Source: Methanobrevibacter olleyae
Lineage (GTDB): Archaea > Methanobacteriota > Methanobacteria > Methanobacteriales > Methanobacteriaceae
Assembly (NCBI RefSeq): GCF_900114585.1
Contig: NZ_FOTL01000002.1
Coordinates: 62,001-126,000 of the forward strand
Direction: 5' to 3'
DNA: 64,000 bases
Of the stretch, positions 29,860-39,415 are shown piece by piece (within the stretch, counting starts at the first letter, position 1; the number at the start of each line of letters is the position of its first letter). The notes under the pieces were generated by a model. It had not been told where the DNA came from, did not search any database, and saw nothing but the letters and a program-made list of their open reading frames with translations. The translations under genes were made by a program, and so were the position numbers.

Positions 29860-30489
29860 TTAAGAAAAATAAATTTCTTTTAAGGTTTTAGAAGCCTCTT
29901 TTGGACTTTTGGCATCCATAATTGCACTTACAACTGAAAATCCTGCAATGCCACTATCTTTTAAAACATGAGCATTTTCTAAAGTAATACCTCCAATAGC
30001 TACTGTTGGAATATTAACAGAATTTACAATTTCTCCCAATTCATCTTTAGATATTGAATGTGCATCATCTTTAGTAGCTGTTGGAAATACCGCACCAGAG
30101 CCAATGTAATCTGCACCATCAGCTTCTGCTTTTTTAGCTTCTTCAATTGTTGCAGCTGAAACACCTAGTACTTTATTCTCACCAATAATTTTACGAGCTA
30201 TATCTGCAGGCATATCATCTTGACCTATATGAACTCCTTCACTATCAACTGCAAGAGCTATATCAATTCTATCATTAATTATTAAAGGAACATCATATTT
30301 AATGGTAATCTCCTTAACTTTTAATGCTAAATTATAGAAGTCTTTAGTAGAAGCAGTTTTTTCACGAATTTGAACAATACTAGTTCCGCCTTTAATAGCT
30401 TCTTCAATAATATTTAAAATTTCTTCATCAGTTTTATTTTTATGATCTGTAACTAAATATAGGGAATAATCAATATCTTTTTTTATCAT
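29860..30489 (-). CDS. thiE: Thiamine-phosphate synthase
   Basis: 209 residues, TIM-barrel. Joins hydroxymethylpyrimidine diphosphate and hydroxyethylthiazole phosphate. Visible family motifs: STSIVQIREK, LIINDRIDIALAVDSEGVHIGQDDMP, GVSAATIEEAKKAEADGADYIGSGAVFPTATKDD, VAIGGI. Downstream of thiM in the same direction, separated by a tandem repeat of about 18-bp units. Confidence 0.95.
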   Translation of the reverse strand: MIKKDIDYSLYLVTDHKNKTDEEILNIIEEAIKGGTSIVQIREKTASTKDFYNLALKVKEITIKYDVPLIINDRIDIALAVDSEGVHIGQDDMPADIARKIIGENKVLGVSAATIEEAKKAEADGADYIGSGAVFPTATKDDAHSISKDELGEIVNSVNIPTVAIGGITLENAHVLKDSGIAGFSVVSAIMDAKSPKEASKTLKEIYFS

Positions 30490-30500
30490 TTAACCAACTT

Positions 30501-30605
30501 ACCTATCTTTAAAGTAAAACCTACCTTAAAAGTAAACCTACATTTAAAGTAAAACCTATCTTTAAAGTAAACCTACTTTTAAAGTAAAACCAACCTTAAA
30601 GTAAA
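30501..30605 (-). repeat. ~18-bp degenerate tandem repeat between thiM and thiE
   Basis: Six copies of a unit like ACCTATCTTTAAAGTAAA, varying at two or three positions, run from near the thiE start to the thiM stop codon. The last copy ends at the thiM stop. Confidence 0.8.
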
Positions 30606-31517
30606 TTAAACATTTATTTCAAATAAATTAGCTCTTTCTACTAATTCTTTAGCACTTAATTTATATAAATTATCAATTAAGAATGTTTTAAAGCTTCCAG
30701 TGCCTAAATCATTTTCTCTAACACATTTTGCAGCATTTTCGCCTGCAACTGCCATTAAAGTACATGCAGCAGTAGTGCCAATTAATGCATCATTAGCTCC
30801 TATATATGAACCAATAATTGTAGTTAACATACAACCACTACCAGTAATTAATGGCATCATTTCATCACCATTTTTAAGGCCAAAAGTTAAATCTCCATCT
30901 GAAATAATATCTATTGGCCCACTAGCAATAATGACAGTATTTAATTCTTTAGCTAAATCCTTAACAATTAAACCATTAATATCTAAATTATCTTTAGAAA
31001 TAATATCACTTTCTGCAACGTCTACTCCTTTACCTGCAGAATCATTATTTTCATTATTCAATATATCTAAATTAATTAATTTAGCAACAGCTTTAATTTC
31101 AGACATATTTCCCCTAATTGCAGCAATTTTATAATTTTCTACTAATTCTTTTGTAATTCTATTTCTAAGGCCACTTATTCCAGCACCTACAGGATCAACT
31201 ACAATAGGTTTATTAATTTTATTAGCATGCTCTGAACTAAGTCTGATTGCATCTACTTGAGTTTCACTTAATTTTCCAATATTGATTACAAGAACACTTG
31301 CTATATCTACAATTTCAGCTACTTCTTCACTATCATCAGCCATTATTGGTGAAGCTCCAACAGCTAATGCGGCATTAGCACAATCGTTTACCGTTACAAA
31401 GTTAGTAATACAGTGTGTTAAAGGTGTTGTATCTTTAACATTTTTCAAAGCATTTTTAAATTCATTTAAAATATTATTTATATTTTCACTTTCATACATT
31501 ATAATTTCATCTGTCAT
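30606..31517 (-). CDS. thiM: Hydroxyethylthiazole kinase
   Basis: 303 residues (family usually about 260-270). Phosphorylates the thiazole alcohol for thiamine salvage. Motifs: THCITNFVTVNDCANAALAVGASPIMAD, VVDPVGAG, GNMSEI, and the active-site LITGSGCMLTTIIG. Extra length comes from residues 1-20 and from acidic insertions around residues 150-180 (ILNNENNDS and IISKDNLDING). Operon with thiE. An SD AAAGGTAG precedes the ATG. Confidence 0.95.
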   Translation of the reverse strand: MTDEIIMYESENINNILNEFKNALKNVKDTTPLTHCITNFVTVNDCANAALAVGASPIMADDSEEVAEIVDIASVLVINIGKLSETQVDAIRLSSEHANKINKPIVVDPVGAGISGLRNRITKELVENYKIAAIRGNMSEIKAVAKLINLDILNNENNDSAGKGVDVAESDIISKDNLDINGLIVKDLAKELNTVIIASGPIDIISDGDLTFGLKNGDEMMPLITGSGCMLTTIIGSYIGANDALIGTTAACTLMAVAGENAAKCVRENDLGTGSFKTFLIDNLYKLSAKELVERANLFEINV

Positions 31518-31703
31518 TTTACTACCTTTAAATTTTTAACAATACTTTAATATTTTCTCTTTAATATTAATAAAGTTTTTCTTGATTTATCATGATTATT
31601 CATTATAAATTAATTGAAATTATTATAAATCATTTAAAAAAAAAAAAGAGAATAAGAGAATAAAAAATATTAAAAAAAATAGAGAATAAAAATATAAAAA
31701 ATA

Positions 31704-32945
31704 TTACTTATCATCGAATAATTCTTTAGAATCTTTTAATGCTTCAACTGCAGCTAAGGATTTACCTGCCAACATATTAATAGAAGCGCCTCCACCACTG
31801 CTAATATGGTCCATTTTATCACCATAACCTAAATTAACTGTAGCTGCTGCAATATGTCCCCCACCAATAATTGAAAAACCTTTAGAAGATGCTATTGCAT
31901 TTATAATATCCTCAGTACCAATTGCAAATTTAGGATCTTCAAATACACCTGCAGGACCGTTTGCAAAAATAGATTTAGCTTCAAGTATAATTTTAGAATA
32001 TTTAATTAATGATTCTCTACCAATATCAAAAATAGAAGCATCAGGGATATTTTCAATTGTTACATCAGCTCTATCACCTAAAACACTAACTGCAACATCT
32101 GTAGGATAAACTATTTTATCACCAAATTTCTCAATAAGCTCTTTAGATTTATCTACCATATCAAGATAACCTCTAGCTTCAATAAACCTTTCATTTGTAG
32201 ATTTAATATCATATCCCGCTGCCCAAATAAATATATTAGCAACAAGACCTGAAACAAGAACATAATCGGCAGTACCATTTTCTAAAACATTTTCTATTAC
32301 CATAATAGAATCATCAGCTTTCATACCACCTAATGCAAAAACACAAGGATGATTTACATTTTCTAATGCATTACCAATGATAGTTAATTCTTTTTCCATA
32401 ACTCTGCCTGCTGCAGAAGGGACAGTTCTTGTAAAGCCAACTAAGGAAGTTTGAGACCTATGAGCTGCTGCAAATGCATCATTGATAAATAAATCAATTA
32501 ATGGAGATAAAGTTTTAACAAGTACAGATGTAGCTTCCTCTTCTGGAGAACGTTTTAATGCTTCCTCTGAAAAGAATCTAACATTTTCAAGAAGCAATAT
32601 TTGACTGGGTTCTAAAGCTATAATAGACTCTCTTGCATTAGATGAAAATAAAGAATCAACATATTTAACTTCTAAACCAATAGCTTTTGATAAAACAGTA
32701 GCATGTTGTTCTAATGTGGTAAAATCATCTTTACCTGGACGACTTTGGTGAGCAAGAATAACCGTTTTAGCACCTTTCATAGATAATTCTTTAATAGTTT
32801 CAGCATGTAACTTCATACGAGTATCATCTAAAATAATTCCAGAATTAGGGTCAACAGGAGAATTAATATCAATTCTAACTAAAACTGTTTTACCATTTAC
32901 ATCAAAATCATCAATAGTATTAAAATTAACCATACTTTCACTCAA
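31704..32945 (-). CDS. pgk: Phosphoglycerate kinase
   Basis: 413 residues, archaeal-type. Interconverts 1,3-bisphosphoglycerate and 3-phosphoglycerate with ADP/ATP. Motifs: VRIDINSPVDP (substrate-binding N-domain), ILAHQSRPGK, FINDAFAAAHRSQTSLVGF, and the C-terminal nucleotide loop IIGGGHIAAATVNLG. The start codon is ATG at 32936 or the upstream in-frame codon at 32945; the N-terminus is not conserved enough to decide. Next to tpiA, as in related methanogens. Confidence 0.96.
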   Translation of the reverse strand: MSESMVNFNTIDDFDVNGKTVLVRIDINSPVDPNSGIILDDTRMKLHAETIKELSMKGAKTVILAHQSRPGKDDFTTLEQHATVLSKAIGLEVKYVDSLFSSNARESIIALEPSQILLLENVRFFSEEALKRSPEEEATSVLVKTLSPLIDLFINDAFAAAHRSQTSLVGFTRTVPSAAGRVMEKELTIIGNALENVNHPCVFALGGMKADDSIMVIENVLENGTADYVLVSGLVANIFIWAAGYDIKSTNERFIEARGYLDMVDKSKELIEKFGDKIVYPTDVAVSVLGDRADVTIENIPDASIFDIGRESLIKYSKIILEAKSIFANGPAGVFEDPKFAIGTEDIINAIASSKGFSIIGGGHIAAATVNLGYGDKMDHISSGGGASINMLAGKSLAAVEALKDSKELFDDK

Positions 32946-32969
32946 AAAATAATTTTTATCAAATTAATC

Positions 32970-33165
32970 TTCTTTGCTAAATTTAATTATGTATATTTAG
33001 AAATTTAAATCTCAGTTACTAAATTTAATTCTGCATCTTCAGAAATTTAAATCTCAGTTACTAAATTTAATTCTGCATCTTCAGAAATTTAAATCTCAGT
33101 TACTAAATTTAATTCTGCATCTTCAGAAATTTAAATCTTACTTACTAAATCTAGTAATGCATCTT
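32970..33165 (-). repeat. 42-bp tandem repeat seeded from the 3' end of tpiA
   Basis: Three near-exact 42-base units (CAGTTACTAAATTTAATTCT and onward, starting at 33013, 33055 and 33097) continue in phase into the last ten codons of tpiA (33139-33165), where the same pattern appears with a few substitutions. A more degenerate copy precedes them. Each unit carries the equivalent of the tpiA stop codon. Confidence 0.85.
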
Positions 33166-33805
33166 TAGGACTTTCTGCCTTAATAATTCCAGAAGCTAAT
33201 AGAACTCCTTCAGCACCTAATTCAATAGCAGCAGCCATATCATCACCAGTTGATATACCTGCACCACATAAAACCTTTACATCTTTATTAATAGCTTTAA
33301 CTTTAGATACACTGCCCTCTACTACTTCAGGTTCTGCTTGAGATACAGGAATTCCAGTACCAATAAGTTCTGGTGGTTCTACTGCAACGTAATCTGGAAC
33401 AAGAGTTGCAGCTGCCATACTAGTTTCAATATTATTCGTACATACACAAGAGATAAGTTCTGCTTCTTTAGTCTTTTTAACAATTTCTGCAATGTCTGCA
33501 AGAGTCATTCTACATTCAGAGTGGTTTAATAAAGTTCCATCAACACCACTTGCAAGAAAACTTTCAAATAAATTACTTCCAGTATGACCTCCAGCAGATA
33601 TAGCATCAATATGTTGAGCTAAAACAGGGATATTAGTTTTATTTTTTATTCTATAAACATCAATAGCTTGTGGTACTGCAACCATAGCAATACCAGATTC
33701 CTCACCAGCACTTTCTAAAGCTTTAGCTAAATCTAATGCTTTTTTACCGCTGGATTCTAAATAAGTTTTAAAATTCAATATAACAACAGGTGTTTTAAGA
33801 CTCAA
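33131..33805 (-). CDS. tpiA: Triosephosphate isomerase
   Basis: 224 residues, the short archaeal form. Interconverts glyceraldehyde-3-phosphate and dihydroxyacetone phosphate. Active-site Lys is in ILNFKTY, the His region in LAQHID, the Glu in VAVEPPELIGTG, and a phosphate loop in LCGAGIS. The start is TTG at 33805 with a strong SD (GGAGGA, 6-base spacing). Shares a divergent upstream region with taw1. Confidence 0.96.
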   Translation of the reverse strand: MSLKTPVVILNFKTYLESSGKKALDLAKALESAGEESGIAMVAVPQAIDVYRIKNKTNIPVLAQHIDAISAGGHTGSNLFESFLASGVDGTLLNHSECRMTLADIAEIVKKTKEAELISCVCTNNIETSMAAATLVPDYVAVEPPELIGTGIPVSQAEPEVVEGSVSKVKAINKDVKVLCGAGISTGDDMAAAIELGAEGVLLASGIIKAESPKDALLDLVSKI

Positions 33806-33996
33806 ATTAAATCCTCCTTAATAAAACTATAATTATAATTTAGTATTATAAGCAATAAATAAAATAATTAATAGTATGATAAATAATAAATAGAATAATT
33901 AAAAAAATTATTACTATATTAATGAAATATATATAATTAATTATATTTAAATTATTTTAAATTAAAAAAATTATTAAAAAATATTAAAGGATTAGC

Positions 33997-34911
33997 ATGA
34001 CATTTACAAAAGAAGAACAAGAAAAGTTAGAATATAGCGGTTATAGATTTGTTGGAGAATATGGTCATGCCGCTGCAAAAATATGTCATTGGACTAAAAA
34101 AAGCATGGTTAATGAAGGAGTATGTTATAAAGAACAATTTTATGGTGTTAAATCACACAGATGCCTTCAAATGTCTCCTGCAGTACCTTTTTGTAGTCAA
34201 AAATGCTCTTTTTGTTGGAGAGATTTAAGTCAAACTCGTGTTGAATGGGAAGGTGAATATGATAATCCTAAAACAATTATCGAAGGTGCAATAAAAGCAC
34301 AAAATAATTTACTATGTGGTTTTGGTGGAAATAAAAAGACAGATGAGAAAAAACTTGAAGAGTCTAAAAAACCAACAAATGCGGCTATTTCTCTTGCAGG
34401 AGAACCAACCCTATATCCTGAAATTGATGAGCTTTTAGCAGAGTTTAAAAGACAAAATTTTACTACTTTTCTAGTAAGTAATGGAATGTATTGGGAAAAA
34501 CTTGGAAGTTTAGAATGTGAACCAAGCCAACTATATATTTCTTTAGATGCACCTAATGAGAAAGTGTATAAAGACCTTTGTAACCCTCAAATAAATAATG
34601 CTTGGAGTAATTTAAACAAGACTCTTGAATTAATGAATAGTTTTGATACTAATACAGCTATTAGAATCACTTCAGTTAAGGGCAAAAACATGATTAATAC
34701 AAAAGAGTATGGTGAATTAATTAATAAAGCAAACCCCAAATATGTTGAAGTGAAAGCATATATGTTTGTAGGATCCTCTAGAAAAAGATTAAGTCTTGAT
34801 AACATGCCAAGTTTTAAAGAAGTTTGTGATTTTGCAGAAAAAATAGCTGATGAAACTAGTCGTGAAATAACTAAACATTCTGAAATCAGTAGAGTTGTTT
34901 TATTAGAATAA
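33997..34911 (+). CDS. taw1: tRNA 4-demethylwyosine synthase (radical SAM, Taw1)
   Basis: 304 residues. Builds the tricyclic wyosine core on m1G37 of tRNA-Phe from pyruvate. The radical-SAM cluster motif is C66-x3-C70-x2-C73 (CSQKCSFC). Three further N-terminal cysteines at 30, 43 and 56, spaced 13 apart, match the second 4Fe-4S site known for Taw1. SLAGEPTLYPE and YISLDAPNE fit the family. The SD AAAGGA lies before the ATG. Monocistronic, followed by a 60-bp tandem repeat. Confidence 0.95.
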   Translation: MTFTKEEQEKLEYSGYRFVGEYGHAAAKICHWTKKSMVNEGVCYKEQFYGVKSHRCLQMSPAVPFCSQKCSFCWRDLSQTRVEWEGEYDNPKTIIEGAIKAQNNLLCGFGGNKKTDEKKLEESKKPTNAAISLAGEPTLYPEIDELLAEFKRQNFTTFLVSNGMYWEKLGSLECEPSQLYISLDAPNEKVYKDLCNPQINNAWSNLNKTLELMNSFDTNTAIRITSVKGKNMINTKEYGELINKANPKYVEVKAYMFVGSSRKRLSLDNMPSFKEVCDFAEKIADETSREITKHSEISRVVLLE

Positions 34912-34976
34912 ATTAATTAATTAAACTAGAACTAAAAATAATAAAAAATAGTAAAAAATAGTAAAATAATAAAATG

Positions 34977-35095
34977 TAAAAATACTCCTAATCAAGACTC
35001 ATTATAAAATAAGGATAAAAAAAAGAAAATAAAAAGTAAAAATACTCCTAATCAAGACTCATTATAAAATAAGGATAAAAAAAGAAAATAAAAAA
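34977..35095 (+). repeat. 60-bp direct repeat after taw1
   Basis: The unit TAAAAATACTCCTAATCAAG and the following 40 bases occur at 34977 and again at 35037, identical apart from the length of an A run. Confidence 0.85.
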
Positions 35096-35144
35096 TGATA
35101 ATAATTATTTAGCTTTATAAAAAATGATAATAATTATTTAGCTT
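35091..35144 (-). repeat. 29-bp duplication of the sucC 3' end
   Basis: AAAAATGATAATAATTATTTAGCTT at 35120-35144 covers the last codons and stop of sucC, and the same sequence occurs again at 35091-35115 just downstream of the gene. Confidence 0.8.
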
Positions 35145-36255
35145 CTTTTGCTTTAATTTCTTCACATAATTTAACAGCTTTCTTAGCAGCTTCTTCTAAT
35201 GAAATCTCATAAGGAATTCCTGCTTCTTCAAATAGTTTTTGACCTTCTTCTTCATTAGTACCAGTAAGCCTAATGACAATATTAACTTTGCGTTTATTAT
35301 CATCTAAAGCAGCAATAACCCCTCTTGCAACATCATCAGCCCTTGTAATACCTCCTAAAACATTAAGGAAGACTACTTTTACAGGAGCATAATTTAAAAC
35401 TAAATTTAAAGCCTTTCTAATAGAGCCATCAGATGCTCCACCACCAATATCTAAAAAAGTTGCAGGTTTTCCACCAAACAAAGTAACCATATCCATACCA
35501 GTTAAGGTTAAACCTGCACCATTTCCAATAACAGCAATGTCTCCATCAAGTTTTACAAAAGCAAAATCTTTTTTCCTAAATCTGTTTTGTTTTACTTGAT
35601 CTTGGTGACGGAACAATGCATCATTTTCAATTTCTAATTTTGCATCAGCAGCGATTAAGCCATCATCAGTTAAGATAAGTGGGTTAATCTCAGCAATTTC
35701 TGCATCGTATTTATCATAAACATTATAAAGTTCCCAAATAATATTTCCAATAGGTGAAACTAATTCAGAACCTACACCCATTTTACGAGCAATTTCACGT
35801 GCCTCATATGGTAAAAATTCTTTTAAAGGATTTACATTATATCTTATAATCTTTTCAGGAGAGGTTTTTGCTAACTCTTCAATCTCCATTCCACCTTCAG
35901 CACTTGCCATAATAATTGGGGTTTTATTGGCTCTGTTATTAGAAACACTTAAAAAGAATTCTTTTTTAATATCTGCTTTTTCTTCAATAAGTAAATGTTT
36001 TACTTCTTCACCTTTAATTTTTAAGCTTAACAATTCTTTAGCTATTTCAAATGCTTCACCAGGGTTATCTGCAAACTTAATACCTCCAGCTTTACCTCTT
36101 CCACCAACAAGCACTTGAGATTTTAAAACAATAGGTCCGCTAAATTCAGTAGCTACTTCCATTGCTTCTTCAGGAGAATATACAACATGCCCTTCAAAAA
36201 TTTTAATTCCTTCACTCTCAAAAACTTTTTTTGCACTATGTTCAAAAAACTTCAT
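35134..36255 (-). CDS. sucC: Succinyl-CoA synthetase, beta subunit
   Basis: 373 residues from ATG at 36255 (MKFFEHSAKKVFESEGI). A GTG nine bases upstream is part of the SD-like GAGTGAG and is rejected. ATP-grasp domain with KSQVLVGGRGKAGGIKFA, then NPLILTDDGLIAADAKLE, and a C-terminal GGGASDGSIRKAL domain. Makes succinyl-CoA for the incomplete reductive TCA route that feeds the 2-oxoglutarate synthase encoded next door. The alpha subunit is not in the window. Confidence 0.95.
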   Translation of the reverse strand: MKFFEHSAKKVFESEGIKIFEGHVVYSPEEAMEVATEFSGPIVLKSQVLVGGRGKAGGIKFADNPGEAFEIAKELLSLKIKGEEVKHLLIEEKADIKKEFFLSVSNNRANKTPIIMASAEGGMEIEELAKTSPEKIIRYNVNPLKEFLPYEAREIARKMGVGSELVSPIGNIIWELYNVYDKYDAEIAEINPLILTDDGLIAADAKLEIENDALFRHQDQVKQNRFRKKDFAFVKLDGDIAVIGNGAGLTLTGMDMVTLFGGKPATFLDIGGGASDGSIRKALNLVLNYAPVKVVFLNVLGGITRADDVARGVIAALDDNKRKVNIVIRLTGTNEEEGQKLFEEAGIPYEISLEEAAKKAVKLCEEIKAKEAK

Positions 36256-36653
36256 TTTTCTCACTCTAACTAATAAGCATGAAAATTATCAAATTAAAAT
36301 TGAATTTTAAAAATACTTATAAATAAAATATAAATTAATAAAATAAAATTATAAATCGCTCCATATATCATTTTAGTATAATAGAACTATTTTATTTTCT
36401 TTATTATTAGTATCATTTGTATTTCCTTATTATTAAAATTAATTATAAAAATAGGAAATTAAAGTGCCAGCATACCAACATATTTAAAAAAGTACAATGA
36501 TTAAAAAATCTACATGTAAAATTTAAAATAAATAAAAATAATAAAAAAATTTATAAAAATAATAAATAATTGATTAAAAAACTAATAAAAGAATAAAACA
36601 AAAAAAATAGGATAAGAAATATTAAAAAATAAGAAAAAAGAAAATGAAAAATA
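36256..36653 (-). other. Gene-free spacer between korC and sucC
   Basis: AT-rich, no gene. One unusual GC-containing word, GTGCCAGCATACCAACA (36464-36480), stands about 210 bases before sucC and could be an operator. The sucC promoter should lie here. Confidence 0.35.
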
Positions 36654-37199
36654 TTAGATTAAAGCATAACCTGCTTCAAATGCTTGAATATTTTTATCTT
36701 CTGTACCCTTTGGTACACTATCTAAAATAGCTTGTTTTGCTGCATCAACAGAAACTAGATTAGTTACTTTAACAATAGCACCAATCATAACAATATTTGC
36801 TACAATTCTAAGCCCTAGATCTTTGGTTGCTGTTTTAGTAGCAGGTGCACGGAAAAGATTGATTCTGTGTTCTTTTACAAAATCAGCTATCTCTTCTTCA
36901 ACAATCATATCAGGATCAATGATTAAGACACCCTCATCTTTTAAATCACCCATATATTTAATCAAAGCTTCATGAGACATAGCAACAAGAATGTCTGGAC
37001 TTGAAACTTTAGGATAATCAATTTCTTCAGCACTAACAACAATTTCAGTTCTAGAAGCTCCTCCACGAGCTTCAGGACCATAAGATTGAGTTTGTACTGA
37101 ATTAATTTTATCAAAGAGAGAAGCAGCTTTACCAATAATGATTCCTGCCATAATAATCCCTTGACCACCAAAACCAGCTATACGAACTTCAGTTCTCAT
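36654..37199 (-). CDS. korC: 2-oxoglutarate:ferredoxin oxidoreductase, gamma subunit
   Basis: 181 residues. Recognised by RIAGFGGQGIIMAGIIIGKAA, QTQSYGPEARGGASRTEIVVS and PKVSSPDILVAMSHEA, typical of gamma/KorC-VorC subunits. Part of the complex that carboxylates succinyl-CoA to 2-oxoglutarate with reduced ferredoxin. It starts one base after the korB stop, last gene of the operon. Confidence 0.95.
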   Translation of the reverse strand: MRTEVRIAGFGGQGIIMAGIIIGKAASLFDKINSVQTQSYGPEARGGASRTEIVVSAEEIDYPKVSSPDILVAMSHEALIKYMGDLKDEGVLIIDPDMIVEEEIADFVKEHRINLFRAPATKTATKDLGLRIVANIVMIGAIVKVTNLVSVDAAKQAILDSVPKGTEDKNIQAFEAGYALI

Positions 37200-37200
37200 T

Positions 37201-38064
37201 TTAATCTAACTCCTCGTAAGCAGATTTAATAGCTAATGGCTTTTTAGAGTTTTCTTCAACTAAATTTTTTATATTAGCACATAATTCATCACGTGGTTTA
37301 TTGATAAATTCACCAACGATAATTTTTCCTTCTAATTCAGATTCATCCATTTTTTCCGCTCTTCTTTTATTAATGCTATTCTCTTTAATCCATTGATGCA
37401 TAGACAATGGAGTTTTAAGTTTGTTTTTACGTCCAAAATAAGTAGGGCATTGAGAAAGAACTTCAATAAATGAGAATCCCTTATTTTCTAAACCTTTTTG
37501 AATAGCTTTAGACAATTGAATAGGGTGAGTAGTTGTCCATCTTGCAACATAAGAAGCGCCAGCTGCTTTAACAAGTTCAGCTAGGTTAAATGGAATGTCT
37601 ATAGAACCATAAGGTGCAGTGGTACCAAAACTACCTTTTGGTGAAGTAGGACTAATTTGACCACCAGTCATACCATAAATATTGTTGTTTATACAGATAA
37701 CAGTTAAGTTAATATTTCTTCTTGCAGCATGAATTAAATGATTTCCACCAATAGAAGCAGCATCTCCATCACCAGTAAATACAACAACATCTAAATCAGG
37801 ATTCCCTACTTTTAAACCAGTTGCAAAGCTTAAAGCCCTTCCATGAGTAGTATGGAGAGAGTCACATTTTACATAACCTGGAACCCTTGAAGAACAACCT
37901 ATACCAGAAACCATTACAATATTATCAAAATCAATATCAGTTCCTTCTAAACCTTTAAAGAAGGTATTCATTACAATACCATTTCCACAGCCTGGACAGA
38001 ATATATGGGGTAATCTATCTTCTCTAAGATATTTTTTATATGGATTTTCTCTTGATTCTACCAT
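37201..38064 (-). CDS. korB: 2-oxoglutarate:ferredoxin oxidoreductase, beta subunit
   Basis: 287 residues, the thiamine-diphosphate subunit. IFCPGCGNG supplies the first cluster/TPP region, and the TPP motif is VFTGDGDAASIGGNHLIHAARR...NNIYGMTGGQ. SPTSPKGSFGTTAPYGS and the CPTYFGRKN segment are typical for KorB rather than pyruvate enzymes. It lies 11 bases after korA. Confidence 0.95.
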   Translation of the reverse strand: MVESRENPYKKYLREDRLPHIFCPGCGNGIVMNTFFKGLEGTDIDFDNIVMVSGIGCSSRVPGYVKCDSLHTTHGRALSFATGLKVGNPDLDVVVFTGDGDAASIGGNHLIHAARRNINLTVICINNNIYGMTGGQISPTSPKGSFGTTAPYGSIDIPFNLAELVKAAGASYVARWTTTHPIQLSKAIQKGLENKGFSFIEVLSQCPTYFGRKNKLKTPLSMHQWIKENSINKRRAEKMDESELEGKIIVGEFINKPRDELCANIKNLVEENSKKPLAIKSAYEELD

Positions 38065-38075
38065 TTTAACACCAC

Positions 38076-39209
38076 CTATTCACTAATCTCCTTGATTTTT
38101 GCCAATATTTCTTCAGGTTTATGAAGTACCCCTCCAATTTTATCTATAAGGTGTACATTAGCTTTTCCACTAGCTACTCTTTCAACTTCATGAACCATTT
38201 GACCTAAGTTCATTTCAGGAACAATAATATCATTAGCAGTTTCAGCTATTTTTAATATTTCTTCTTCAGGGAAAGGCCATGGAGTATCAATTTTAAGAGA
38301 TCCTACTTTAATACCTTCTGCTCTTGCTTGTTTCATCGCAGCTCCAACAGAACGATAAGGAGATCCATAAGAAACAATTACAATATCTGCATCATCACAT
38401 AATTCTTTTTTAACCGAGTATATATCTTCTCTATTATTTAAGATTTTATTACATAGTCTTTCAACTAATTTAGTATGAGCTTCAGGATTATTAGTATCAG
38501 GATAACCTCTTTCATCATGAGTTAAGCCAGAAACATGAATATTAAATCCATCACCAAATGATGGCATAGGAGTAGTTCCATCTAAAGGAGCATCAAATGG
38601 TAAGTACTCTTCACCTTCAAGAAGTTCTGGTCTTGTTCTTGTAAGAATATTAATTTTATCTGGAATTATTAATTTTTCTCTCATGTGTCCAACAACTTCA
38701 TCTGCAAGAACAACAACAGGAACTCTATACTTTTCAGCTAAATTAAATGCGTCAACAGTGAAATCAAAGAACTCTTGTACTGAAGATGGAGCTAAAGCTA
38801 TAGGTTCATAATCTCCATGAGAACCCCAACGTGCTTGCATCATATCTGATTGTGCAGACATCGTAGGTTGGCCAGTAGATGGGGAACCTCTTTGAACATT
38901 AATTATTACAATAGGGGTTTCAGTAATAAAGCCATAGCCAATATTTTCTTGCATTAATGAAATACCTGGACCAGAGGTAGCTGTCATTGATTTCATACCA
39001 CTCCATGAAGCTCCAACAATAGCTCCAACTGATGCAATTTCATCTTCCATTTGAACAAATGAACCACCATATTTCGGAAGCAAAATAGACATCTTCTCAG
39101 CAATTTCAGTAGATGGAGTAATTGGATAACCTGCAAAGAATCTACAATTTGCAGCAATTGCACCTAATGCACAAGCTTCATTTCCTTGAACAAAACATTC
39201 TTCCACCAT
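38076..39209 (-). CDS. korA: 2-oxoglutarate:ferredoxin oxidoreductase, alpha subunit
   Basis: 377 residues. The N-terminal pyrimidine-binding domain shows FAGYPITPSTEIAEKMS and ATSGPGISLMQENIGYG, followed by VIINVQRGSPSTGQPT and the C-terminal domain IVVSYGSPYRSVGAAM. Its ATG overlaps the korD stop (TAATG), which implies translational coupling. Confidence 0.95.
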   Translation of the reverse strand: MVEECFVQGNEACALGAIAANCRFFAGYPITPSTEIAEKMSILLPKYGGSFVQMEDEIASVGAIVGASWSGMKSMTATSGPGISLMQENIGYGFITETPIVIINVQRGSPSTGQPTMSAQSDMMQARWGSHGDYEPIALAPSSVQEFFDFTVDAFNLAEKYRVPVVVLADEVVGHMREKLIIPDKINILTRTRPELLEGEEYLPFDAPLDGTTPMPSFGDGFNIHVSGLTHDERGYPDTNNPEAHTKLVERLCNKILNNREDIYSVKKELCDDADIVIVSYGSPYRSVGAAMKQARAEGIKVGSLKIDTPWPFPEEEILKIAETANDIIVPEMNLGQMVHEVERVASGKANVHLIDKIGGVLHKPEEILAKIKEISE

Positions 39210-39415
39210 TATTCCACCTCTTTTTCTACATAAATAGCTTGATCAGGACAGGATAATTCACATAAACCACATTTAGTACAACCTTCTTCATTTTCAGGAA
39301 AAGGAAGATAAACGTTTTTAGTGTTTACTTTATCCGATTTTGAATAAACTTTTTTAGGACAAGTAGCTATACAAATATCGCATCCTTTACAAAGTTTAGA
39401 ATCTATAATAATCAT
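39209..39415 (-). CDS. korD: 2-oxoglutarate:ferredoxin oxidoreductase, ferredoxin subunit
   Basis: 68 residues with two 4Fe-4S motifs, CKGCDICIATCP (CxxCxxCxxxC) and CTKCGLCELSCP. The electron-transfer subunit of the Kor complex. First gene of korDABC; a TATA box lies about 65 bases upstream and GAGATGATT serves as a weak SD. Confidence 0.93.
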   Translation of the reverse strand: MIIIDSKLCKGCDICIATCPKKVYSKSDKVNTKNVYLPFPENEEGCTKCGLCELSCPDQAIYVEKEVE

